Origin: Lachnospiraceae bacterium
Lineage (GTDB): Bacteria; Bacillota; Clostridia; Lachnospirales; Lachnospiraceae
NCBI GenBank assembly: GCA_017440575.1
Contig: JAFSGY010000029.1
Span: 1-64,000 of the forward strand
Reading direction: 5' to 3'
DNA: 64,000 nt
Shown one piece after another: positions 17,113-25,744 of this stretch (position 1 is its first letter; every line of letters begins with the position of its first letter). The translations under genes and the position numbers were made by a program. The notes beneath the pieces are model-generated. The model ran no database searches. It was given only the letters and a program-made list of their open reading frames with translations, and had not been told where the DNA came from.

Positions 17113-18564
17113 ATGGAAAAGAATAAATCTACACAAGAAAGTATCTCTGATAAGCTATATTATGTGGTCAGAATTGCAATTCTTGTATCCGTATTGTTTC
17201 TATTTATTCCAGCTTTGAATCCAACAAGAATTAGTGGTTTGATTAACAAGAATATTTCCTTATTTACAGCAGGAACTTCTTATTCCACTTTGGTTGATAA
17301 TTTTGGTCGTGCTTTTAAGAAGGAATGGGTTATGGAATCGACCATGCAGCTCCTTTATGGATCAGCCATTGCGATTGTGCTTGGTATTGCAGCGAATGTA
17401 GCGAATGGGTGTATGTCACTTGGAAATATCAAGTTCAAGAAGCTTGGTAATCTGATTGGCGTAATCGGATGTATGATTCAGCTTGGTGGTATGTTTGGTG
17501 TATATAGCGCATATGGCAAAGTTGCACTTACTTCTAAGCCTGATCGAGTAGAACCGATGTTCCCGGAAAGCTTCGGACTTGTAACAGCAATTATGGTAAT
17601 TGTGTTAATCTGTACGATTGCACAGATGCTTCTTCTGGCAAAGAGCAAGAAGGAAGAGAAGTTTGAGATGGAAACAAAGTTCAGACTGTTTCTGATATTC
17701 CTTCCGTTTATCGCTTTGGTTGGAGTATTCTCGTATTTGCCTTTACTTGGATGGCGTTATGCATTCTTTGATTATAAGGCTGGAGATACCCTGAGTATGG
17801 ATAAGTTTGTAGGCTTTAAGTGGTTCTTAGAGCTTGTAAAGAATCCGGCAACGGTAAGAGATATCGTAAATGTGTTAAAGAATACGTTAGCAATGAGTGG
17901 TCTTGGTATTGCAACCAGTTGGCTGCCAATGGCATTTGCGATTTTCCTTTGTGAGATGAAGAACTTAAAGTTCAGAAGATTCGTGCAGACCTTTACAACA
18001 GTACCGAACTTCATCAGCTGGGTACTTGTATATGCGATTGCATTCTGTATCTTCTCTACAGACGGTTTCTTAAGCAGCTTACTGGTGAACTTAGGAATCT
18101 GGACAGAAGGACAGAACTTACTTATGAATGGTGACCACATGTGGGTAAAGATGTGGGCATGGGGAACCTGGAAGGGTGTTGGCTGGAGTGCCATTATCTA
18201 CATAGCAGCGATTTCCGGTATTGATCAGCAGCTTTATGAGGCTGCAACAGTAGACGGAGCAGGAAGATTTCAAAAGATGTGGAATATTACCGTTCCTTGT
18301 CTGATTCCTACCTTCTTCGTATTGTTATTGATGTCAGTTGCAAATATCCTCAGTAATGGTATGGATCAGTATCTGGTATTTAAGAACGCTACGAATACAG
18401 AGTCCATTATGGTTCTTGACTTATACGTTTACGAGCTTGGTATTGGTAAGGGATCTATTCCACTTACAACAGTGGTAAGTATGCTGAAATCTGTAATCAG
18501 TGTAATTCTGTTATTCAGTGCTAATGGTATTTCAAAGCTAATCCGTGGCGAGAGCATTGTGTAA
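17113..18564 (+). CDS. ABC oligosaccharide permease, LplB-like, with extra N-terminal 4TM module
   Basis: A 483-residue permease. The C-terminal ~290 residues are a standard LplB/YteP-type sugar permease with the EAA loop YEAATVDGAGRFQKMWNITVP that contacts the ATPase. The first ~190 residues add about four membrane spans (around 20-42, 76-100, 112-135, 160-185) not found in the usual ~310-residue permease. The ATG at 17113 follows GAGGGGAGAAA. An in-frame upstream ATG at 17035 would be inside the promoter and leader hairpin and was rejected. The operon continues with the partner permease 12 bp on. No ATPase is encoded here; such importers share an MsmX-type ATPase. Confidence 0.88.
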   Translation: MEKNKSTQESISDKLYYVVRIAILVSVLFLFIPALNPTRISGLINKNISLFTAGTSYSTLVDNFGRAFKKEWVMESTMQLLYGSAIAIVLGIAANVANGCMSLGNIKFKKLGNLIGVIGCMIQLGGMFGVYSAYGKVALTSKPDRVEPMFPESFGLVTAIMVIVLICTIAQMLLLAKSKKEEKFEMETKFRLFLIFLPFIALVGVFSYLPLLGWRYAFFDYKAGDTLSMDKFVGFKWFLELVKNPATVRDIVNVLKNTLAMSGLGIATSWLPMAFAIFLCEMKNLKFRRFVQTFTTVPNFISWVLVYAIAFCIFSTDGFLSSLLVNLGIWTEGQNLLMNGDHMWVKMWAWGTWKGVGWSAIIYIAAISGIDQQLYEAATVDGAGRFQKMWNITVPCLIPTFFVLLLMSVANILSNGMDQYLVFKNATNTESIMVLDLYVYELGIGKGSIPLTTVVSMLKSVISVILLFSANGISKLIRGESIV

Positions 18565-18576
18565 GGAGGTATAGAA

Positions 18577-19542
18577 ATGGCAAAGACAGCACAGGAAAAA
18601 GCAGATCTGAAGGCAGAGAAGCTTTATAAGAAGACTCATAAGCGTAAATATAAGTTAAAGCCTTCGGATATTGTGTTTAATATTATCAATTACTTAGTAT
18701 TCGGAATCTTTACACTGACTTGTATCTTTCCGTTTTACTATTTATTCATCAATACCATTAGTAACAATGATATGGTGTTGAGAGGACAGATTAATTTTAT
18801 ACCAAGAGGACTGCATATAGGAAACTATATGTCATTGCTCAGCGTTGGTGATTTGTCATCTGCATTTATTGTTTCAGTATCAAGAACTATCTTAGGTACA
18901 GCCTTGATGGTAGCGGCTTCTGCGTTAGTAGGTTATCTGGTTACCAAGCAGGAGATGTGGGGCAGAAAGTTCTGGTATCGATTCATGGTAGTAACCATGT
19001 ACTTCAATGCAGGTATTATTCCGGTATTCTTAAATATGCAGATGCTTGGTCTTACCAATAGCTTCTGGGTATATATTATTCCGGGTATTGTAGCACCTTA
19101 TAATATTATTCTGGTAAAGACTTATATTGAGTCCATTCCGGCAGAGCTTGAAGAAAGTGCTTGTATTGATGGTGCAACTTATATGACAGTATTCCGCAAG
19201 ATTATCTGGCCGTTAAGTAAGCCGATTCTTGCTACCATCGCAATCTTTGGTGCGGTAGGACACTGGAACTCCTTTACGGATTCCCTGCTCTACATGCAGT
19301 CAGCTCCAGAGTTGTATACTTTACAGCACAGATTGTATATTTACCTGAATCAGGCTTCAAACTTAAAAGCTCTGATGCAGTCGGGCGGTTCTATCAGTGA
19401 TGCGGCATTACAGTCAGCATTAAGCAGTAAGATTATTAAGTATACGATTTCTATGGTAACGGTTATTCCGATTCTACTCGTATATCCATTCCTTCAGAGA
19501 TACTTCGAAGAAGGTATTATGTTAGGAGCAGTTAAGGGTTAA
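18577..19542 (+). CDS. ABC oligosaccharide permease, YtcP/LplC-like
   Basis: A 321-residue inner-membrane permease of the carbohydrate-uptake CUT1 type with about six spans. It carries the EAA loop LEESACIDGATYMTVFRKIIWPLSKP. The C-terminus ends in the characteristic RYFEEGIMLGAVKG of this subfamily. The ribosome site is TAAGGAGG. It pairs with the permease at 17113-18564 and the binding lipoprotein at 19640-21451. A basic N-terminal extension (KAEKLYKKTHKRKYKLK) lies on the cytoplasmic side. Confidence 0.9.
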   Translation: MAKTAQEKADLKAEKLYKKTHKRKYKLKPSDIVFNIINYLVFGIFTLTCIFPFYYLFINTISNNDMVLRGQINFIPRGLHIGNYMSLLSVGDLSSAFIVSVSRTILGTALMVAASALVGYLVTKQEMWGRKFWYRFMVVTMYFNAGIIPVFLNMQMLGLTNSFWVYIIPGIVAPYNIILVKTYIESIPAELEESACIDGATYMTVFRKIIWPLSKPILATIAIFGAVGHWNSFTDSLLYMQSAPELYTLQHRLYIYLNQASNLKALMQSGGSISDAALQSALSSKIIKYTISMVTVIPILLVYPFLQRYFEEGIMLGAVKG

Positions 19543-19590
19543 ATTATGGTGTTACCCGCTTAAGAGGGGCGGTTACAATAACACAAGCAT

Positions 19591-19615
19591 GGGAGAATGA
19601 TATGACATTCTCCTC
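19591..19615 (+). promoter_or_regulatory. Intercistronic hairpin before the binding-protein gene
   Basis: GGAGAATG and CATTCTCC form a perfect 8-bp stem with a 6-base loop and no T-run, in the 97-bp gap between permease and lipoprotein genes. A weaker GC-rich hairpin lies just before (about 19551-19577). Such hairpins often protect the 3' message and raise the amount of binding protein relative to permease; that role is inferred. Confidence 0.45.
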
Positions 19616-19639
19616 GAAGAAAAAGGAGGAAAAATAATT

Positions 19640-21451
19640 ATGAAAGCAAAGAAAGTCGTAGCATTGCTTTTAACAGCCAGTATGTCTCTTTCCTTAATGG
19701 CATGTGGTGGAACAAGTGAACCTGCAGCAGATACAGCAGCAGACACAAAAACAGATGCAGCAGCAACAGATACTGCCAAAACAGATACTGCAACAGCAGA
19801 TACAGCTGCAACAGGTACTACAGGGGATGCAGCAGTTGATGAGGATTTATTAGCTGATATTATTCCTGAAGAAACAGTAACTTTGGATGTATATAATCAG
19901 CTTGCAAATTATTCAGGTGAACAGATTGGATGGTTTGGCCAGATTATGCTTGAGAAGTTCAATGTTAAATTGAACATTATCAATGACCCGGACGGTGTAT
20001 ATGAGACTCGTATGGAGTCTGGTAATCTGGGTGACTTGGTTATCTGGGGATCTGATGGTGATGAGTATCTTCAGGCTGTAGATAAGGGCTTATTATACGA
20101 CTGGAATGAAGATGATCTTCTGTCTGAATATGGTCCATATATCAAAGAAAATATGCCATTTGCTTTAGAGAAGAATAATCAGATTTCTGGTGGAACAACA
20201 TATGGATTCGGTTTTGATGTAGCTGTTGACTCTTCACAGAGCCAGGATGCTATGTATACATGGGATTTGCGTTGGGATCTTTATAAAGAATTAGGATATC
20301 CAGAGGTTAAGAATCTTGACGATATGGTAGAGGTTCTTGCACAGATGAAGGAAATCTGCCCAACAGATGATAATGGTAAGACAACATACGGTGTATCTCT
20401 ATTCAATGACTGGGATGGTGACATGGTAATGTTCGTTAAATCCACCGCATCTGCTTATTATGGATATGATGAGTTTGGTTTTGGTTTATATGATCCAGAG
20501 ACACAGACATATTATCCATGTCTTCAGGAAGATGGTCCTTACTTAGAGGCATTAAAGTTCTATAATACTTTATACCAGAGAGGATTACTTGATCCAGACT
20601 CTCAGACACAGAAGTATGATGGTATGTTAGAGGATTACCAGAATGGTACAGCATTCCTTAACGTATTCAACTTTTTGGGTTCTGCTCTTTACAACTCTGA
20701 TGCTCACGCAGCAGAAGGAAAAGCTATGTTCCCATGTCCACCAGCAGAGTCTAGACCAATCGTTTATGGTCAGAACGTATATGGTGGAAACAGAATTTGG
20801 TCTATTGGTAACAACACAGAATATCCAGAGCTTTGTATGGCAATTTATAACTGGCTTGCAACTCCGGAAGGACGTATGACAATTGAGTATGGTCCTAAGG
20901 ATGTATGCTGGTACTATGATGAAAATGGCAAGACTCAGTTCACAGAGCTTGGTCGTGCTGCTAAGTTAGACAATAAGACAGAGATGTCAGATGGATATTC
21001 AGGAACCTTTGAAGACGGTAGCTTCAAGATTAATAATACCACATGGGCAATTGATTCACAGAATCCTGATTCTAATGGAGAGACCTTCAACTACAGAAAG
21101 TGGGAGAGCTTCACAGCAGAGCCTAATTCAGATATCGAAGCTGATTGGAGAAACGTTACAGGTTGTGTAACACCAGATGAACGCTTAAAGCAGACAGATT
21201 ACATCTTAGCACCAGGTACTATGTACTCTGCAGGTGTAAGATCTGATGAATTACAGGTTATCTGGAACCAGGTAGCAACATGTATTAAGGATAACTCTTG
21301 GAAGGCAATCTATGCTGAGTCTGATGATGCATTCAATCAGATTGTAGCTGATATGATTGCACAGGCTGAGGAATATGGATATGCTGAATGTGTAGCGTTC
21401 CAGGAAAATGAAGCTAAGTTAAGAGCAGCAGCAGAAGACGCTGTTAAATAA
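19640..21451 (+). CDS. Extracellular oligosaccharide-binding lipoprotein
   Basis: A 603-residue substrate-binding lipoprotein. The signal peptide ends in the lipobox LMAC with C22 as the lipidated residue. A ~40-residue Asp/Thr/Ala-rich repetitive linker (DTAADTKTDAAATDTAKTDT...) tethers the binding domain to the membrane. The binding domain starts near residue 75 (TLDVYNQLANYSGEQIGWFG) and is long, like LplA/YtcQ proteins for oligosaccharides. It is clearly paralogous to the lipoprotein at 23976-25727 (LANYSG..GWFG and NLGDLVIWG against QANYQG..GWFG and DLGDLIFFN). Ribosome site AAAGGAGG. It is the receptor of the adjacent permease pair; the probable ligands are pectin-derived oligosaccharides. 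Confidence 0.9.
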   Translation: MKAKKVVALLLTASMSLSLMACGGTSEPAADTAADTKTDAAATDTAKTDTATADTAATGTTGDAAVDEDLLADIIPEETVTLDVYNQLANYSGEQIGWFGQIMLEKFNVKLNIINDPDGVYETRMESGNLGDLVIWGSDGDEYLQAVDKGLLYDWNEDDLLSEYGPYIKENMPFALEKNNQISGGTTYGFGFDVAVDSSQSQDAMYTWDLRWDLYKELGYPEVKNLDDMVEVLAQMKEICPTDDNGKTTYGVSLFNDWDGDMVMFVKSTASAYYGYDEFGFGLYDPETQTYYPCLQEDGPYLEALKFYNTLYQRGLLDPDSQTQKYDGMLEDYQNGTAFLNVFNFLGSALYNSDAHAAEGKAMFPCPPAESRPIVYGQNVYGGNRIWSIGNNTEYPELCMAIYNWLATPEGRMTIEYGPKDVCWYYDENGKTQFTELGRAAKLDNKTEMSDGYSGTFEDGSFKINNTTWAIDSQNPDSNGETFNYRKWESFTAEPNSDIEADWRNVTGCVTPDERLKQTDYILAPGTMYSAGVRSDELQVIWNQVATCIKDNSWKAIYAESDDAFNQIVADMIAQAEEYGYAECVAFQENEAKLRAAAEDAVK

Positions 21452-21470
21452 GTTCGTTTTGTGATAAGCT

Positions 21471-21511
21471 AGAAAGAGGGCTGTTTCTAACAGAGCAGCC
21501 CTCGTTTCTAT
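21471..21511 (+). terminator. Terminator after the binding lipoprotein
   Basis: GAGGGCTG (21476-21483) pairs with CAGCCCTC (21496-21503), extended by AGAAA/TTTCT across a one-base bulge. The T-tract is interrupted, so some readthrough into yesL is likely. Confidence 0.6.
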
Positions 21512-21531
21512 ATAGGATTGGAGAATGGAAG

Positions 21532-22155
21532 ATGAAGTTTTTTAGTGTAGATAGTCCATTTTATAGATTTATTGTAAAGTTTTTCGATGTGATTAAGTTG
21601 AATTTTATGTGGCTGCTTTTTAGTCTGCCGATTATTACGATAGGTGCATCTACTGTTGCAGCTATGTCAGTGGCGTTGAAGATGGTAGATGAAGAGGAAG
21701 GATATATTTGCAGGAGCTTTGTGAAGGCATTTAAGGAGAACTGGAAGCAGGGAATGATATTAGGAATGATTTCTATCGTTGCGATTTATGCAGTATACCT
21801 TGATTTTCAGTTGTTTGAAGTGGTAGCGGGTAATCCGATTATGTTCCTGATTATTGGAATGGTGTCCTGTTTTGTTGTGATTATGTGCCTTATTTATGCA
21901 TATCCACTGATGGCACGCTATGAAAATACACTGATTAGAACAATACAGAACTCTTATCGTATTGGAAGAAAGTATTTTGGAAGAACGGTTATGCTCGTGT
22001 TTGTGCTTGCAGTAGAGTATGTAGTATTTAATTTTAATACCACGATGTTATTCTTCGGCATTGCAGTAGGACCTGCTATGATGATTTTTACCATTGCGGG
22101 AGTAAGTAAGAGAATTTTTCAGGAGATTGAAATGGAAGAGAAAGCGGGAAAATAA
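21532..22155 (+). CDS. yesL: YesL-family membrane protein (DUF624)
   Basis: A 207-residue protein with about five membrane spans, matching the DUF624/YesL family by length and by its start (SPFYRFIVKFFDVIKLNFMWLLFSLPIITIGASTVA), in which the FSLPIxTIGAST stretch is characteristic. The family is found almost only beside YesM/YesN regulators and LplABC-type importers of plant-polysaccharide clusters, as here. Its biochemical role is unknown. It is transcribed in the same direction as the transporter, after a leaky terminator, and converges with the reverse-strand YesN gene 33 bp away. Confidence 0.85.
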   Translation: MKFFSVDSPFYRFIVKFFDVIKLNFMWLLFSLPIITIGASTVAAMSVALKMVDEEEGYICRSFVKAFKENWKQGMILGMISIVAIYAVYLDFQLFEVVAGNPIMFLIIGMVSCFVVIMCLIYAYPLMARYENTLIRTIQNSYRIGRKYFGRTVMLVFVLAVEYVVFNFNTTMLFFGIAVGPAMMIFTIAGVSKRIFQEIEMEEKAGK

Positions 22156-22188
22156 AATATGCAGCGATATTTAAACGCTGCATAGGAT

Positions 22189-23772
22189 TTATTCTTGACC
22201 AGTAACATTTTTTCGGTATTCAGCAGGACTGATGCCTACATATTTTTTGAATTTCTTATGGAAATAATCTACATTTTTATATCCAACCTGTTCAGCAACC
22301 TCATATACCTTGAGGTTGTTTTCTTTTAACAACTCTTTTGACTGGTCGATGCGTTTGTGATCAATATAAGAATTAAAGCTTTCACCAGTTGTCTTGGTAA
22401 ATATCTTTCCAAGATATGCACTGTTATAGCCAAAAAGTGGTGCAATACTTTCCAGTTTAATATTGTTCTGGTAATTATGGTCGATATAATAGAGAATATC
22501 GTCTAAAATCGTATCTCTGGAAGGATTGCCGGTGGCATTCATAATCATTACCGCCTGCTCCGAGATAAACTGAATAATCTCATACAGATAGTGACAGCCA
22601 TCGATTCGGTCGATGCATTCTGCATTGGTCGGGAATGGAATATCCACACTATTATATGTATAATTGCATTTTTCTTTGATTCTTAAATATAAGTCTGTAA
22701 GGAACAGCTTTACAGAGGAGATGTCATTCTGTACATTGAAGAGATATTCTTCCAACTGGAACAGGGTTTGGGAAACTTTTTGCCGATTGAAGGAAAGAAT
22801 ATAATCGGTAAGCTGGTCACAGTATTCGATAAGCTTATCATTGCTGATTTCAAGCATCTTGTTTTTGACATCAGGAAGTTCCTCGTAGCCGAGAGTATGC
22901 TGCCCCTGTATGCAGAAGAAACGTCTTTTACAAAGGGTAGAAGCTTCTTCGTAGGATAGATAGATTTCATCGATTGAGGAAACAGAACGTCCAAAGGCAA
23001 GGAACATGGAGTCGAGTGGACTTCCCTGCTGTGGTGGCTCCTGTTCGTAGCGTGATAAGAAATCCTGAAATTTAAGAAGTGCAAAGCTTCCCTTCAATAA
23101 GATAACTTCATTTCCATCTACCTGCATATGTTCAAAGGTATGATTGCCTTTGTTAGTAACCTTAAGTAAATCAGCGAAGCTATAGCTGACAGCATCAGGA
23201 TTATTACTGAACTTTTCGAAAATAACCACTTGGTAAACATCGGCATTCAGATTCATTTCTTCAAGCTCATTAGCAGTTAATGCATTGGTATCAGAAAAGC
23301 TATACACGCCTGTTATGATTTCTTGCAGTATGACATGCTTAGCCTTATGCTTTAAAAAGGTAATATTCTCAGAACGGGAACGCTCAGAGGCAAGTTCATC
23401 ACGGATTTTTTCGACTGCGGCAAGCAACTCATCTTCATCTAATGGCTTGGTAAGATAGAAGTCAACGCCATACTTAATCGCGGTTTTGGCATAAGTAAAG
23501 TCGGAATAGCCACTTAAAATGATGAATTTGCCTTTATATCCCTTTTCACGGGCAATTCGAATAATGTCAGTACCATACATTTTAGGCATACGGATATCCA
23601 GTAATACTAGACTTGGATTATCCTTTAAAATTGCCTGAAGAGTAGCTTCGCCGTTAGAGGCTTCGCCACACAGCTCAAAACCAAGAGCTTCCCAGTCAAT
23701 AATGTATTTTAATCCTTCACGGATATTCTGTTCATCATCTGCAATAAATACGGTTTCCATTTCCTTGACCAT
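22189..23772 (-). CDS. YesN-type AraC-family response regulator
   Basis: A 527-residue regulator. The N-terminal receiver domain (~6-125) has the acidic pair DDE at 12-14, phospho-acceptor D59 in LVLLDIRMP and the switch lysine in YLTKPLDEDE. A ~280-residue middle region is poorly conserved. The C-terminus is an AraC double helix-turn-helix (YNSAYLGKIFTKTTGESFNSY and VAEQVGYKNVDYFHKKFKKYVGISPAEYR). This is the expected partner of the YesM kinase at 15049-16854. It is transcribed divergently from the second binding-lipoprotein gene. The start could be the first or the fifth codon (METVF), since the ribosome site AAAGGGAAAGG is close to the first. Confidence 0.9.
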   Translation of the reverse strand: MVKEMETVFIADDEQNIREGLKYIIDWEALGFELCGEASNGEATLQAILKDNPSLVLLDIRMPKMYGTDIIRIAREKGYKGKFIILSGYSDFTYAKTAIKYGVDFYLTKPLDEDELLAAVEKIRDELASERSRSENITFLKHKAKHVILQEIITGVYSFSDTNALTANELEEMNLNADVYQVVIFEKFSNNPDAVSYSFADLLKVTNKGNHTFEHMQVDGNEVILLKGSFALLKFQDFLSRYEQEPPQQGSPLDSMFLAFGRSVSSIDEIYLSYEEASTLCKRRFFCIQGQHTLGYEELPDVKNKMLEISNDKLIEYCDQLTDYILSFNRQKVSQTLFQLEEYLFNVQNDISSVKLFLTDLYLRIKEKCNYTYNSVDIPFPTNAECIDRIDGCHYLYEIIQFISEQAVMIMNATGNPSRDTILDDILYYIDHNYQNNIKLESIAPLFGYNSAYLGKIFTKTTGESFNSYIDHKRIDQSKELLKENNLKVYEVAEQVGYKNVDYFHKKFKKYVGISPAEYRKNVTGQE

Positions 23773-23862
23773 GCCTTTCCCTTTTCGTGTTAAGAAATTG
23801 AACTTTTTCTCATTGTATTATACATTTTTAAAGAAAGTCAATATATGTAATAACAGTAACTT

Positions 23863-23925
23863 TAATTTTTGCGGTAAAGGTATGAAATTGTGTAAGTATT
23901 CAGAATGCATACAGCATGTTACAAT
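23863..23925 (+). promoter_or_regulatory. Candidate YesN operator and promoter before the second lipoprotein
   Basis: TAATTTTTGCGGTA at 23863-23876 is identical to the box at 17012-17025. Downstream there is a -10-like TACAAT at 23920-23925 without a good -35. An AAATTGTGTAAGTAT string and a related AAAAGTGTGTAAATAC (near 23938) may be further half-sites. The region is shared with the divergent yesN gene. Confidence 0.45.
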
Positions 23926-23975
23926 GTATATATTCGAAAAGTGTGTAAATACAAGATAAAAGGCAGGGCATTGTT

Positions 23976-25727
23976 ATGAAATGGAGTATCAAAAAAACAA
24001 TATGTGTATTGCTTACCGGAATCATGACCTTGTCAGGTTGTGCAACGGGGCAGGAGATAAGTACAGACACATGTCCTTACGAAGAGTTCATTGTTGTTGA
24101 TGTATTTGATAATCAGGCGAATTATCAGGGAATCCAGTCTGGCTGGTTTGGGAAGCTTGTTAAGGATAAGTTCAATATGGAGTTAAATATTATTGCGCCT
24201 AATGTGGCAGGTGGTGGTGATACCTTGTTGGAAACACGTTCTGCTGCAGGAGATTTGGGTGATTTAATATTTTTCAATGGAGATGATGTGACATTACAGG
24301 ATATGGTAACGGCAGGCTTACTGATGGATATGGAGACGTATATTAAGGATAAAGATATTATGCGCTTTGAAACGGCTATCAGAAAGGTAAATAATGAGCT
24401 TATACCTGCTGGTATCTATGCATTACCATCGGGCTTATCAAAGAAAGCTCCAACAGAACCGGCAGAAACCATAGAGCCTACCTATGGACCTTATATCAGA
24501 TGGGATTTGTATAAACAGCTGGGTTATCCGAAAATGGAAACCTTGGAAGATATTTTACCAATACTGAAGCAAATGCAGCAGCTAGAGCCAAAAACCGCAG
24601 ATGGGGATAAGACCTATGGATTTTCCTTTTTCAAGGACTGGGATGGAAATCTTATGAATGCGATTAAACAGCCATGCTGTTTTTATGGCTATGATGAGAG
24701 CGGTTTTGTACTTGTAAAGGCAGATGGAACGGAGTATCAGAGTATTATGGATGCAAATTCTCTTTATGTAAGAATGTTGAAGTTCTTTTTCAAGGCAAAT
24801 CAGCTAGGATTGGTAGACCCGGAATCGCTAACTCAGAGTTATACAGAATATGTTGCAAAATATGCAGATGGACAGATATTCTTTTCCCCATGGCCGTGGG
24901 CAGCACAGCCGGAATATAATACGGTTTCTAATAAGGAACAGGGGAAAGGCTATATGATGGCTGACATAGAAGATATGTGTATCTATACCTATGGAAGCAG
25001 TCCGGAAGGGAATTCTGAATCCATCGTAGCCATTGGAGCAGGGGCAAAAGACCCGCAAAGGATGGCTGATTTTATAGACTGGCTTTATTCGTCTGAGGGG
25101 GTTTTTGCAAACGGGGCAGGAAGTATGTCTGGGACGGCAGGACCGGAAGGATTATGTTGGGAAGCAGGAGAAAACGGACCGGTTATAACAGAATTTGGAA
25201 TGAAAGCTTTATTCGAGACTGATGTCGAGGTGCCAGAGCAATATGGCAGTGGCAGTTGGAAAGATGGTATATCAGAGCTGAATTTTAAACCAATTATGCT
25301 GGGAGAGTGCGATGAGCGAGGATATCCATATATGTTTCAGCATTGGGACAGTGTTCGTCAAATGCAAGAAACAGAATTGGATAAAGACTGGCGAGAGGTA
25401 ATGGGAGCGAATACAACGATGGAGTATCTGATGCAGAATGGAAAGCTTCTAGTGGCACCAGGGGGCAGTTATACAGCTAATAGTGAGAATACGGAACTGA
25501 CAGCGATTCGAAAGCAGTGTAGAAGTGTCATTCAAAAATATTCATGGGAAATGGTTTTTGCAGAGAATGAGTCAGAGTTTTATGAGCTGTTGCTTCAGAT
25601 GCAGAAGGAAGTAAAGGGATTAGGATATGATACCATACTTGCTTTTGATATGGAGAATGCCAAGCAGATTGAACGTCAGCGTAAAGAATACGTAGCAGAA
25701 TATGAAAATAAGAATAAAGGTAATTAA
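23976..25727 (+). CDS. Second oligosaccharide-binding lipoprotein, no permease of its own
   Basis: A 583-residue lipoprotein with signal peptide and lipobox LSGC (C22). The binding domain (VVDVFDNQANYQGIQSGWFGKL..., DLGDLIFFNGDD...) is paralogous to the protein at 19640-21451, but the long low-complexity linker is missing. No permease genes follow; GH43 comes next after 17 bp. The most economical reading is that it feeds the permease pair at 17113-19542 with a different oligosaccharide. The shared 14-bp promoter box supports joint control with that operon. Ribosome activity is suggested by AGGCAGGG before the ATG, which is weak. Confidence 0.88.
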   Translation: MKWSIKKTICVLLTGIMTLSGCATGQEISTDTCPYEEFIVVDVFDNQANYQGIQSGWFGKLVKDKFNMELNIIAPNVAGGGDTLLETRSAAGDLGDLIFFNGDDVTLQDMVTAGLLMDMETYIKDKDIMRFETAIRKVNNELIPAGIYALPSGLSKKAPTEPAETIEPTYGPYIRWDLYKQLGYPKMETLEDILPILKQMQQLEPKTADGDKTYGFSFFKDWDGNLMNAIKQPCCFYGYDESGFVLVKADGTEYQSIMDANSLYVRMLKFFFKANQLGLVDPESLTQSYTEYVAKYADGQIFFSPWPWAAQPEYNTVSNKEQGKGYMMADIEDMCIYTYGSSPEGNSESIVAIGAGAKDPQRMADFIDWLYSSEGVFANGAGSMSGTAGPEGLCWEAGENGPVITEFGMKALFETDVEVPEQYGSGSWKDGISELNFKPIMLGECDERGYPYMFQHWDSVRQMQETELDKDWREVMGANTTMEYLMQNGKLLVAPGGSYTANSENTELTAIRKQCRSVIQKYSWEMVFAENESEFYELLLQMQKEVKGLGYDTILAFDMENAKQIERQRKEYVAEYENKNKGN

Positions 25728-25744
25728 TTGGGAGGAAAAGACAT

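Noticed and set aside
19730..19830. DNA repeat in the lipoprotein linker
   Set aside because: The GATACA/GCAGCA-rich stretch is coding low-complexity linker (Asp/Thr/Ala), common in surface lipoproteins, not a separate repeat element.
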